Source: Bacteroidia bacterium | GTDB taxonomy: Bacteria; Bacteroidota; Bacteroidia; J057 | Reading direction: 5' to 3' | DNA length: 64,000 nucleotides | Assembly: GCA_022760475.1 (NCBI GenBank) | Contig: JALEFZ010000056.1 | Location: 1-64,000 of the forward strand | In this document: in pieces, positions 1 through 8,432 of the stretch | Position numbering within the stretch: position 1 is the first letter of the stretch | Layout: each line of letters begins with the position of its first letter | The notes under the pieces: model-generated | Databases searched by the model: none | Seen by the model: the letters and a program-made list of their open reading frames with translations, nothing else | Told to the model about the DNA's origin: nothing | Position numbers and translations under genes: made by a program

Positions 1-123
1 ACTTTGTTTGCATAACTCGTAGTTTTGGTCGACCACAAGTTATCTGACTGATTCCTATTTTTTCAATGAACTAAATTTTCCGTCCCAAACATGGTCTTAG
101 TTCAGGTGGATAGCATTAAAAAG

Positions 124-160
124 AAAAATCTCCAGCAATCAGTGACTGCTAAAGATTTTT
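124..160 (-). terminator. Hairpin terminator closing the oxidase operon
   Basis: Inverted repeat with arms AAAAATCT..AGCA and TGCT..AGATTTTT around a 9-nt loop. Read on the minus strand it ends in a T-rich run and lies 27 bp past the stop of the multicopper oxidase gene, so it is a natural end for the transcript running from about 9.9 kb down to 0.19 kb. The A/T-rich outer arms would also allow function in the other direction. Positions 1-123 show no convincing gene. Confidence 0.6.
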
Positions 161-186
161 CTAATTCACCAATAAGGACAAGCCCC

Positions 187-2331
187 TTATTCTAGAATGA
201 TCTTTTCAGTTACACGTTTTTTATTGGAGATAAACTCCACAAGAACCAGTCCCCTTGGAAGCTCCGCTACGGAGATATTGGCAATTCCCTTGAATGCCGA
301 TACTTTCTCTTCTTTCAAAAGACGTCCCATGATGTCTGAAATCCTCACTTTACCCTCAGTCAAAACACTGCTCTTGAGGTGGATGATGTTTTCGGCAGGG
401 TTGGGGAAGATGGCAAACTCAGGCTGGGGTAGCAGGGGCTCATTACTGATATTGAGGCCATTGGCCTGGCATACCGAATCGCTAACTACCGTAAACTGGT
501 GCATCATGCTGAAGTCCTCATGTGTCAGGATATGGCAATGATACATATAACCATTCGTGGGTTTTATTTCATCCTCTCCAAACATATCGAACCTCGCCTG
601 GAAGGTAAACTGGGAATTCTTCCGCACAATCATCACATCCTTATACCCCAACATATGAGCAGGTAAGTTTGGATAATCGTAGGTAACAGGAGTTCCACTT
701 GACCCATCGATATATTGGACTACCTGGAATTGAACCTTATGAATGTGGAAAGGATGTGCCACAGGTGTTTGGTTAACCACAGTCCATTGCTCACAGGTAT
801 TTACACATACCGTATCATCCAATTTCATCATGTCCATGGGTGAATTGTCAATTGTCCATTGCCCACTTGTGAAGGTAGTATCACAAGTAATTGTTCCCAT
901 CATGGTATCACAAGTGATCACTGGCCTAAGGCCTATGGAATCCAACAGGTTCTTGGTTCTCATTCTTGGATTGACACAAGAATCCAGTTTATATTCAGGA
1001 AATAGTGAGGCATCAGGAAGTTTTGTCACTGGATTTGGAATAGAACCAAAGTGGTCAACATCAAATCTCATGAAGGCCAAACCTGTAGTAGGGTTGCCAA
1101 AACCACCCTTATTTTTACTATCTCCGCCTAGACCCACAATGTCATTAGGGCCTCCGCCATTTTTATAGTATTGAGCCTGGGTTGACAAATTACTCATGAA
1201 CAACTCCGTAGCACCATCAAGGGTGGAGTCCCTTAAATCCAGTAGAAACTCCCCTCTTTCGCCCGGATTGATCAAAAATTGCTTCATGGGATGAATATTA
1301 CCCATATACCCCCCATCAGTAGCTATTTGATAAAAAGTTTGGCGAGCATCATGGTCAGAGGTGTCAATATTGGTTGAGAATCCAATATTGTAGGACTTTC
1401 TTGGGTCTCCATTCAATAGTCTGATACGAATTATAGATCCATTGATGGGAAACCTTCCCATAACGACCCCATTGATTGCACGGAATTCCCCATCTCCTGG
1501 CTTTTCAACTATTTTTAATCCGGTAGCTGTTAAAACAGTCTTACTGGAATCGACAAAAAGGGTATCGTACACAAAGCCCTTCTCCTGAATCACAAGAGGG
1601 AAGTCGTTGATGGCATATTCATTTGGCAAGGCAGCAACTAGATCCTTGGTAGCTTGATCCATAGTATCTTCTACATAGATAATCCCCGCAGCCCCCATGG
1701 CCACTTGCTCAGTGGTAAACTCCATGACATGTGAGTGATACCAGAGGGTTTGGGCAGGGTCTACCATTGGGAAAACAGGTTTCCATGGATTTCTGGGGTC
1801 ATTGGCATCATTTGGAATAGGTTGGTGAGGCCCTCCGTCCCCTTGTGCATGTACATTTAGGCCATGCCAATGACTGGTAGTCATTTGGCCTTGACCAGGC
1901 TCTCCATTCATAGAAGTAGAAGTGGGCAGATTGTTTCTTACTTCCATTTCCACGGTATCTCCACGAAACCATCTGATCATCGCTCCCATGAAGGTAACAT
2001 CCAAGGCAGTAGATGGCCAACGTTGAGGACTATTGATCGCCCAGGTTCTCACGGGGTTGCTGATATCATAATAATAATTAGGATTGGGATTGTTGGAAGA
2101 TGTATCAAGCAACACTCCCCCGATGGTATATCCAGTTGGATCAAATCGATGCGTTCTTGGCTCAAATACCAGTTTATACCTCACGGTGTCATTGACCCGT
2201 TCTCCCTCAGCGACATAGGGGACGAAAATTCTGTTGATGAAATCGCTTGACCGGAATTGCGCATGCAGGCCAGAAGGTATAGCCATTAAGAAGGCTATTC
2301 CTACTAAAAATTGAGTAATTAAATTTCTCAT
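187..2331 (-). CDS. Secreted multicopper oxidase (laccase/CotA/bilirubin-oxidase-like) with T9SS sorting domain
   Basis: A 714-residue copper oxidase, expected to oxidise phenols, diphenols or metal ions with reduction of O2 to water. Residues 1-25 form a signal peptide ending LHAQ. All copper motifs are present: HWHG (154-157), HSH (199-201), HPFHIH (526-531) and HCHILTHEDFSMM (598-610), which supplies the type-1 Cys599 and the axial Met region. The last ~75 residues, starting IFPNP (641-645), form a type A T9SS sorting domain, so the enzyme should be exported and attached to or released from the cell surface. It is the last gene of the oxidase operon, 55 bp after the LodB-like gene and followed by a hairpin. 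Many cysteines (C452, C474, C483, C509, C513) lie in the linker before the last cupredoxin domain. The natural substrate cannot be read from sequence. Confidence 0.93.
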   Translation of the reverse strand: MRNLITQFLVGIAFLMAIPSGLHAQFRSSDFINRIFVPYVAEGERVNDTVRYKLVFEPRTHRFDPTGYTIGGVLLDTSSNNPNPNYYYDISNPVRTWAINSPQRWPSTALDVTFMGAMIRWFRGDTVEMEVRNNLPTSTSMNGEPGQGQMTTSHWHGLNVHAQGDGGPHQPIPNDANDPRNPWKPVFPMVDPAQTLWYHSHVMEFTTEQVAMGAAGIIYVEDTMDQATKDLVAALPNEYAINDFPLVIQEKGFVYDTLFVDSSKTVLTATGLKIVEKPGDGEFRAINGVVMGRFPINGSIIRIRLLNGDPRKSYNIGFSTNIDTSDHDARQTFYQIATDGGYMGNIHPMKQFLINPGERGEFLLDLRDSTLDGATELFMSNLSTQAQYYKNGGGPNDIVGLGGDSKNKGGFGNPTTGLAFMRFDVDHFGSIPNPVTKLPDASLFPEYKLDSCVNPRMRTKNLLDSIGLRPVITCDTMMGTITCDTTFTSGQWTIDNSPMDMMKLDDTVCVNTCEQWTVVNQTPVAHPFHIHKVQFQVVQYIDGSSGTPVTYDYPNLPAHMLGYKDVMIVRKNSQFTFQARFDMFGEDEIKPTNGYMYHCHILTHEDFSMMHQFTVVSDSVCQANGLNISNEPLLPQPEFAIFPNPAENIIHLKSSVLTEGKVRISDIMGRLLKEEKVSAFKGIANISVAELPRGLVLVEFISNKKRVTEKIILE

Positions 2332-2386
2332 AATTATGAATTAAGGTTTAAGGAAAAGTTGATTCAGTTTGTTTGTTTGCTGTGTA

Positions 2387-3511
2387 TCAAATTGCATGCT
2401 TAAGCCATCCGTTTTGTCTCCGGCTCCAGAATTCAACTGCTTTCCATCGGCTTTCATGTCCATAGTGAGTAGCCTTGCTTTGAAGGTAAGTGTCATATTC
2501 TTGGGAGAGGATTTTTTGATACCTGGATAGGGAATCCCGGCCTTTAAAATGATCAACAGCAACATAAGCCCCTATGATTCCGAACCTGAGTGCACGAAGG
2601 CTACCACTTGAAGAAAGTGGATCGACGGCTGCGGCGGTATCTCCCACAGCTACCCAGTTTGGGCCTCCAACTTGATCAAGGATATAAGATGATGCGGAAT
2701 AGAGGCTCAGCTCTGACATTTTCTCAAAGTTTTGCACCCTTTGGCAGGTGTGAGGAGCATCCTGGAGTTTTTCCAGATACATTTCCTTCCTGGAAAGCCC
2801 GTCCTGCCGGATGAGGTCAGAATCGCTCATCCAGCCCAATAAAACCGAATTGTCATTTGTGTAAGCAGAATACCACCATCCCCTATCCCTGGCTTCCACC
2901 AGGGTATAGCCGTGATGAGACCTCTGCCTGTCAGTAAGCCAAAAATTGGCATAGACTCCTATCAGTCGATCCGCCTTTCTTTTTCGCACACCAAGCTGCC
3001 TGGTAAATGCTGCATTTCTTCCGGAGGCATCAATTACATACTTTGAAGAAAAGGTATGTTCTTTCTCACCAATCTTCACTTCCAGCTTCCACAAGTTGGA
3101 AGTCCAATTTTGTCTTTTGAAACTGGCATTGAGGAAAAGTTCAGCTCCACGAGAAACACATTCTTTCCTTAGAAAATCATCATATTGGTTTCGGGGAATT
3201 TGCCAGCCATGCCCATGAGTCTGATAGATAAATTCATTGTAATGAGGGCTTTCGCTTCCCCAAATGGCTGAAGTCCCGTATGCTGCCTGAAATTGCTCTT
3301 TTAAAAATGATCCCCATATGCCCAGTTCTTTCAGGAAATGGGCTGTCATGGGACTTAGGCTCTCCAATCGGCGTCGGGCTAACGCTGCTGATTCGAGCAG
3401 ACAAACGCTTAGATGAGGAGCATTCTTTCGGATAGCCAGGGCCGCAGCACATCCTGCTGGCCCTGCTCCAATAATTACAATGTCAAAATATAAGTTAGTA
3501 TTGGGGGTCAT
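2387..3511 (-). CDS. lodB: LodB-like FAD-dependent oxidoreductase (quinone-cofactor maturation flavoprotein)
   Basis: A 374-residue flavoprotein of the tryptophan-halogenase/geranylgeranyl-reductase superfamily. The N-terminal Rossmann motif GAGPAG is at 15-20, GWWYSA at 211-216 and the second FAD motif GDTAAAVDPLSSSG at 290-303. In Marinomonas, LodB is required to convert a Cys-Trp pair of LodA into the cysteine tryptophylquinone (CTQ) cofactor and has about the same length (about 370 residues). Here the gene is 19 bp after a 153-residue ORF that itself follows the LodA-like gene, so a CTQ-maturation role is the best inference. No signal peptide is visible, as expected for modification of the oxidase in the cytoplasm before export. 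A halogenase role is unlikely: the characteristic WxWxIP motif is not seen. Confidence 0.82.
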   Translation of the reverse strand: MTPNTNLYFDIVIIGAGPAGCAAALAIRKNAPHLSVCLLESAALARRRLESLSPMTAHFLKELGIWGSFLKEQFQAAYGTSAIWGSESPHYNEFIYQTHGHGWQIPRNQYDDFLRKECVSRGAELFLNASFKRQNWTSNLWKLEVKIGEKEHTFSSKYVIDASGRNAAFTRQLGVRKRKADRLIGVYANFWLTDRQRSHHGYTLVEARDRGWWYSAYTNDNSVLLGWMSDSDLIRQDGLSRKEMYLEKLQDAPHTCQRVQNFEKMSELSLYSASSYILDQVGGPNWVAVGDTAAAVDPLSSSGSLRALRFGIIGAYVAVDHFKGRDSLSRYQKILSQEYDTYLQSKATHYGHESRWKAVEFWSRRQNGWLKHAI

Positions 3512-3530
3512 ACTTTATACTTATTGTCAC

Positions 3531-3992
3531 CTAGTTTTTAACCGCATACCAGGATGCAGTTACGCCAGCGGGAGAAATCCCTCCTGATCCATTTGGATGT
3601 GGGATTACTCTGACGATGGACCCTACCATCGCCATTTTCTGCTGCACTCCATTCTGCCAAGGCAATACCAGGTAGCCGACATAGTCATAAATCCATTCGC
3701 TGCCACTCACAATTCCTTTGCCCTGGAACCTTACTGTGAATGGATTCCCAAAATTGGTCGAACCCTTCAGGTTAAGTGCCCAGTCTGCAGCTGCGTGGGG
3801 ATCAGCTTTGCTTAGGTCATTTTGACCATAAATTAGCCCCTTGAACTCAGTTTGCATGGAAGGATCGATGCGGATATAGCCTGCTCCGAAAAGGAGATTG
3901 TTAACATCGGCTGTTTTTGTGAGGTCAGTTTCATTCAACCAACTTCTGTATGTCCAAATGCCTTGAAAGGTTTCTTCGTGTAGATTTGCCAT
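3531..3992 (-). CDS. Unrecognised 153-residue beta-rich protein encoded between lodA- and lodB-like genes
   Basis: I do not recognise a named family. The protein begins MANLHEETFQGIWTYRSW and has alternating hydrophobic/polar stretches with many Gly, Trp, Tyr and Phe, which suggests a small beta-barrel. The FQGIW start resembles the GxW motif of lipocalin-like folds, but this is only a resemblance. There is no signal peptide, membrane segment or cysteine. The gene has a fair ribosome site (aaagga) before the ATG, lies 63 bp after the LodA-like gene and 19 bp before the LodB-like gene, so it is almost certainly cotranscribed with them. Possible roles are a LodA/LodB chaperone, a carrier of the oxidase through export, or a substrate/product-binding protein. 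All are inference from position. Confidence 0.75.
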   Translation of the reverse strand: MANLHEETFQGIWTYRSWLNETDLTKTADVNNLLFGAGYIRIDPSMQTEFKGLIYGQNDLSKADPHAAADWALNLKGSTNFGNPFTVRFQGKGIVSGSEWIYDYVGYLVLPWQNGVQQKMAMVGSIVRVIPHPNGSGGISPAGVTASWYAVKN

Positions 3993-4055
3993 AGTTCCTT
4001 TGTTTTATCGATGTGAATATCAGACCTTGTTTATATTTAGTTGATTTGTGAATAA

Positions 4056-6209
4056 TTAATCTTCATTTCTTTCTACCTCAGTGAATTCCAGGCCTCCAGC
4101 TCCATTCTTTAACAGGAACCCTAGCCTCTTCCATTCACTTACCATTTTGAAGTCCCCTTCGTAAGTCTGGGGGATGCCCTTGGCCCAATCCTCTTGTTTG
4201 AATGAATCCCCATCCTTGCGATATACCTGCATAGGTCTGTGCGAAGGCCACCAAAGGGTCTCCACAACTTTCCGGTCTATCGTTCCGGGATCATTGCCAC
4301 TGTCATAGACTTTGTTCCATTCTCTGTAGGTTACATCAATCATCTGGGTGGCACACTCATTGAAATCTGCCTGCCAAGGCAGGGCATTTCGTTTGGTAAC
4401 ATCGCCAGGTTCAAGCCCTTTTTCAATGTTGTCGTCAAGGCTTAATGCCGGTGGCATGAAGGCATTTTTACCAGACAGCCTACCTGAGCCTGAGTTGGGA
4501 ACAAAATCCGTATTCTGCTTTATTCGATAGGGCTTTTCGTAAATGGCTCTGTTACGAACAATCCAACCTACCTCACCACCAGGGCAGAAAGATCCCCCCA
4601 ATACATTGGCCAGAACTCCTCTATCAATCTCAAGTCCTTTGTCTACGCGGGTTGTTTTGGCATCTTCAGGCAGGTCTTTTTGCCCAAACTCCTCCATTTC
4701 ATTGATAAACTTCCCATCTGCCCACTGCTTAAGCAGGAAGAGTTGGGTATCAGTCAGTCTAAAAAACTTGGATGGAAGGGTATTGCTTAATGGATTATCT
4801 CCACACAACAATGGCATGAGTCTTTTGCCATAAATCAGGTACTTGGGATCAGCTGTCCAGTTTAGGAAATCATTTTCTTCCCCTCCATGACGCAAAGCGT
4901 AGTAAACAAACTGACGAATTTCTCGGTAGGGATCTTCAAGTATGTAAATGCTTTCATTTCCCTTATCATCCTTGACCTTTTTGAACCTCAACTTGGACTC
5001 TTCCTGGCCGAGTAATTCGGTGATTTTTGCAGGATCTTCCAGTAAGACCCATTTTGGGGGAAGCATCACCTTTCTCTTATCGAAGTCCCCTCTGGGACCT
5101 ATTTCATGGGCATCGTTGGATATGGCTAGAAAATCTGTAACCCATTGCATTTTGTAAGGCCTGACGAGTATGGGCCAGATTTCCTTGAAAAACATGGGAT
5201 AATAATTGGAATTCCATTGTTTCTCAGTAGCTCTCCACAAATCCAGGGCTTTGGGATCGCTGATATCTACCTCCTCACGAGATTCAAATTTCCCTGTGCC
5301 ATAGAGATAGGTGTCATAGGCAAACTCCCTCACATAAAGGTCATAAAGGCAATCGTCCAGGGTTACCAGATTAGAAAGTTGGGGAGCATAATTGGGATTC
5401 CCCACTATTACCCAAGCCGGATCATGCACCTGAATTACACGCATCTCGGCATCCACTTCATCCCAAAATTTCAAAATGGCCATTACAGGTCCATCAGCTA
5501 TGTCATCAAACCATCCATCATTGTTGGCAAAATTTGAGATCATAGGCTGGCCAAAGTCGTTCTTAAAGGAGCCAGAATTGCCATAGCCTCCAAGCACAAT
5601 GAGGCGGTTGTTGTCATCGGTTTTAAGTTCACCAAGGGTTTCAATGGAGTAAGGTTCAAGTTTTGGGGGAAAGGACTGGGCATATCCTGAATTTTCTCCA
5701 CGGGCAAATTGAGCAGTTCGAGGTTCCTCGCTACACTTCACCGTTTGAGGTCCGGGATCAATGATCAATTTCTGTCTGGCCTGGCCTTGAATATCAGCGT
5801 TTCGCCTCGGATGGTCTGGCGCATAGCCATGCTCACCTTCCAGTTCTTTAAACTCGAACCATGAAGATTTTTTATTGGCCAAATACACTGTCCATTCTAT
5901 ATCCACAAGGGTGCCCTTACTTGTAATGCCTTCAACCTGATCCCCGATTTTCAATTCCCTCCCTTGAGGGTTTTTGTCATCATAGACGTAGATTCTGAAC
6001 CTTGCTGCTTGTCGTTTTACCCTTCCATCATTGTCCTTGAATGTAGAGGTTGTAACTTCTTTGCCCTCATTGTCAAGCGTAGCATTCCCCTGCTTGTCGC
6101 AGGCAATGGGTAGGCCTTCAGATGATTCGGGACTTAGATAGAATTCATCAGGGCTGTCCCCTACCCTGGCTATACCAATTGCTGGATGTATTTTATATGT
6201 TAGTTTCAT
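4056..6209 (-). CDS. lodA: LodA-like CTQ-dependent amine/amino-acid oxidase
   Basis: A 717-residue protein of the L-lysine epsilon-oxidase (LodA/GoxA) family, whose members oxidise a primary amine of an amino acid with release of NH3 and H2O2 using a protein-derived quinone. The N-terminus (KIHPAIGIARVGDSPDEFYL) is typical of the family, followed by the family blocks GGYGNSGSF (207-215), NFANNDGWFDD (226-236) and PWQADFNEC (611-619). The likely cofactor pair is Cys542 (GGSFCPGGE) and Trp612, 70 residues apart, comparable to Cys516/Trp581 of Marinomonas LodA. From memory, LodA has an Asp four residues before that Cys; here the same position appears to be Gly538, which needs alignment. No classical signal peptide is present, as is usual for the family. 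Substrate (Lys, Gly or another amine) cannot be assigned. It lies between the tyrosinase and the 153-residue gene. Confidence 0.88.
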   Translation of the reverse strand: MKLTYKIHPAIGIARVGDSPDEFYLSPESSEGLPIACDKQGNATLDNEGKEVTTSTFKDNDGRVKRQAARFRIYVYDDKNPQGRELKIGDQVEGITSKGTLVDIEWTVYLANKKSSWFEFKELEGEHGYAPDHPRRNADIQGQARQKLIIDPGPQTVKCSEEPRTAQFARGENSGYAQSFPPKLEPYSIETLGELKTDDNNRLIVLGGYGNSGSFKNDFGQPMISNFANNDGWFDDIADGPVMAILKFWDEVDAEMRVIQVHDPAWVIVGNPNYAPQLSNLVTLDDCLYDLYVREFAYDTYLYGTGKFESREEVDISDPKALDLWRATEKQWNSNYYPMFFKEIWPILVRPYKMQWVTDFLAISNDAHEIGPRGDFDKRKVMLPPKWVLLEDPAKITELLGQEESKLRFKKVKDDKGNESIYILEDPYREIRQFVYYALRHGGEENDFLNWTADPKYLIYGKRLMPLLCGDNPLSNTLPSKFFRLTDTQLFLLKQWADGKFINEMEEFGQKDLPEDAKTTRVDKGLEIDRGVLANVLGGSFCPGGEVGWIVRNRAIYEKPYRIKQNTDFVPNSGSGRLSGKNAFMPPALSLDDNIEKGLEPGDVTKRNALPWQADFNECATQMIDVTYREWNKVYDSGNDPGTIDRKVVETLWWPSHRPMQVYRKDGDSFKQEDWAKGIPQTYEGDFKMVSEWKRLGFLLKNGAGGLEFTEVERNED

Positions 6210-6236
6210 TTTAAATGCTTTGTAGTTGTTAAAAAA

Positions 6237-6282
6237 CTCGACAATAAGCCTCTTCTAGCCTCGACAATAAGCCTCTTCTAGC
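6237..6282. repeat. Perfect 23-bp tandem duplication spanning the tyrosinase stop codon
   Basis: The 23-bp unit CTCGACAATAAGCCTCTTCTAGC occurs twice in exact tandem (6237-6259 and 6260-6282), quoted here only as a unit starting CTCGACAATA and ending TTCTAGC. On the minus strand the first-read copy contains the last Ser codon and TAG stop of the tyrosinase gene, and the second copy lies in the 68-bp spacer before the LodA-like gene. It looks like a recent slippage duplication; it adds a second copy of the stop region without changing the protein. Confidence 0.9.
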
Positions 6283-8425
6283 TTTCAACCACCTCAATGG
6301 CCTTCGGGAAGAATCCATTTTCGCAATCACTCCCATCAGGTCCCACTACCACAAGGTTCACCTGGAACTCATCTACTCCTTCTTGAGAAAGCCTTTGAAC
6401 TGCTTCTGTGATATCCAGCCTGTAATTTCTGCGCGCATTGTGATTGGGAGGTCTTTTATCATTATCACGCTTATTCTCGGGCGGGGGGGCACAGTGCCCA
6501 GGTCCTCCTACACATCTCCCATGTCCCCAGAAGAAAATGCAACCTGCGTAAAATTTATTCTCTTCCGTAGCAGGGGTAAACATATCCGCATCAGGGCTAT
6601 TGAGAAATACCCTTACGACAAAGGAATTTTCGGGTTGGACCACCTCATGCAACCTCAGCTCTACCTTCCCCTTTAGCCCTTGAGTCTGATAGAGTCTCGC
6701 ATCAAAATTGATGTAGTCTGATTTGAAGACAGAAACTCCTTTGGGATGCTCTATTTGGAAGACATGACCTGCATGGGCATATTCATATCCCAGCTGTTCA
6801 ATATTTAGTGCGTCTCTTACCGAATATCCCAGTCCAGCAAGGGCTCCATTGACATTGTAGGGCAATTGGTTGGGATTATTTCTTTGCCAAATGCTGAAAA
6901 GCCTATCTATGTACACATGGTGAGGCCAGAAGATTGGGTCAAAACCTGCTGTCAGGTTGGCCAGCATATCCCCATTAAAAGGCTCCAATTCGTTCCCTTC
7001 CTGGAAATTTTTGTTGTAACCACCTACCCAAATATGAATGGTGTTGTGAGGGTCCATATCCAACACGCCAAATGATTGGTTGTACTCTGGTCCCCCCGCA
7101 AAATCCCTCCAATTATCCACTTGAAGGATCTTTACCACATCTTCAGCAGTAGGGTAATGATGGTGAAAAGGATTTTGAAGTCCATTTTTCAATATCGGAA
7201 TAGGATCACCATTTTTATCCCTGACAAACTTCCCATTATTCATCTGATAAAACATCCCTGGATAGCGAAGGGGATACCAAAGTGGATTGATTAGCTCAAG
7301 CTGTTCTATGATTTTCGGGCTAAACTTATAGTACTCATCCCCCTCAATATCAGCCATATAGAATAACTCAACTCCTGAATTGAATTTTATCCCCTTGATT
7401 TTTTCGAGCTTCTCCAAAACAGGCTTCCACTCATCTCCCAACTTGCTTAGGTTTTCAATGGCTACGTCATTGATCCAGCATCGGTAAATTTCAGGAATGA
7501 TGGAGCTGATAGGCTTTTTAGGGAATTCCTTGTTTTCTTTTGGAATAGCGCCATTGTTGTAGTCTGGATCTGTCCAATCCCAGTAGGGCAAAGTAACCGT
7601 CTCATCAAAATCTTGTAGCGTCTGCTCAAACTCATACAAAAACATCCTGTGCCAGGTTAGAAACTGCTCCCAACCATGCTCGCATACATTGCCATGGAGT
7701 TTTCCCCATGAATAGAGACTTCTTCGATCTCGAGGCCACTTATTCAGTTTTTTGAGTTCAAGGGTAGCACATCTGAGGCGGTAAATTTCCTCTTCTGTGA
7801 GGCTTTTGAGATTTTTACGTTGCTTTAGCCTTGGCTTATAGGCGTCGGTGAGTTGCAGGTTTATTTGGTATTTTCCCTTGTGGCCGGCGCCATGTCGATC
7901 AGGAATGTTGTCATCAGGTGAACAACCATAATCTATCCAATCCGAAATAAATTGGATATCCTTTTCAGAAACTTCTTTTCCCCCCCATGGCAAACGAGGA
8001 AAATGCCCTTCTCTATTTTCATCCCCTTGAAAAGAATTGCCATCAAAAGGAAATTCTCCCCTAAGCCCTTTAATCAATCCGGAAGCAGCACCGCGTCCAG
8101 GATAGGGAGGCTTGGAAAGCCCGTCAATTCTCTCCCAACCTTTCTCCAGCATGTCAATTTCATCCTCCTTTTCTTCATCCTCATGGCTTGAGCAACAAGA
8201 ACTCTCCGGCGGTTTGGAAAGGAGCATGTCCCCACAATCAGATTCATCAATAGGGGCAATCATCCGAACACCGTAGATGCTGATCTCCTGAAGTTTGTCA
8301 AGAGAGAGGCTTGACCAGAAATTTTTGTATCCCTGGTAGTCTGCTGTTGTTCCTTCGGCAGCTTTATCAAGGATTTGCTTAACTTTTTCGTAACTGCTGG
8401 GCTCACTATTTTGATCCAAATTCAT
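6278..8425 (-). CDS. Large tyrosinase / polyphenol oxidase with N- and C-terminal extensions
   Basis: A 715-residue type-3 copper enzyme, expected to hydroxylate monophenols and/or oxidise o-diphenols to quinones. The CuA site is H244, H250 and H259 in HGNVCEHGWEQFLTWHR; C248-E-H250 is the Cys-x-His arrangement that forms a thioether in fungal tyrosinases and molluscan haemocyanins. The CuB site is H460, H464 (DPHNTIH) and H501/H502 (FDPIFWPHH). The C-terminal ~140 residues (FFWGHGRCVGGPGHC around 631-645) resemble the capping domain of polyphenol oxidases. The first ~200 residues are an unrecognised extension with an acidic Cys-rich patch (C77, C78) and ISDWIDYG (160-167). No signal peptide is visible. 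The ATG at 8425 is preferred, 7 bp after the preceding stop; an upstream TTG at 8455 would overlap that gene. Central gene of the oxidase operon. Confidence 0.9.
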   Translation of the reverse strand: MNLDQNSEPSSYEKVKQILDKAAEGTTADYQGYKNFWSSLSLDKLQEISIYGVRMIAPIDESDCGDMLLSKPPESSCCSSHEDEEKEDEIDMLEKGWERIDGLSKPPYPGRGAASGLIKGLRGEFPFDGNSFQGDENREGHFPRLPWGGKEVSEKDIQFISDWIDYGCSPDDNIPDRHGAGHKGKYQINLQLTDAYKPRLKQRKNLKSLTEEEIYRLRCATLELKKLNKWPRDRRSLYSWGKLHGNVCEHGWEQFLTWHRMFLYEFEQTLQDFDETVTLPYWDWTDPDYNNGAIPKENKEFPKKPISSIIPEIYRCWINDVAIENLSKLGDEWKPVLEKLEKIKGIKFNSGVELFYMADIEGDEYYKFSPKIIEQLELINPLWYPLRYPGMFYQMNNGKFVRDKNGDPIPILKNGLQNPFHHHYPTAEDVVKILQVDNWRDFAGGPEYNQSFGVLDMDPHNTIHIWVGGYNKNFQEGNELEPFNGDMLANLTAGFDPIFWPHHVYIDRLFSIWQRNNPNQLPYNVNGALAGLGYSVRDALNIEQLGYEYAHAGHVFQIEHPKGVSVFKSDYINFDARLYQTQGLKGKVELRLHEVVQPENSFVVRVFLNSPDADMFTPATEENKFYAGCIFFWGHGRCVGGPGHCAPPPENKRDNDKRPPNHNARRNYRLDITEAVQRLSQEGVDEFQVNLVVVGPDGSDCENGFFPKAIEVVES

Positions 8426-8432
8426 AGACTGT

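Noticed and set aside
2387-3511. Tryptophan halogenase interpretation of the LodB-like gene
   Set aside because: The FAD motifs are shared, but the halogenase WxWxIP motif was not seen and the position next to a LodA-like gene fits LodB.
6237-6282. Attachment (att) site or mobile-element boundary at the 23-bp tandem repeat
   Set aside because: No integrase, transposase or terminal inverted repeats are near, and both copies lie side by side, which fits slippage.
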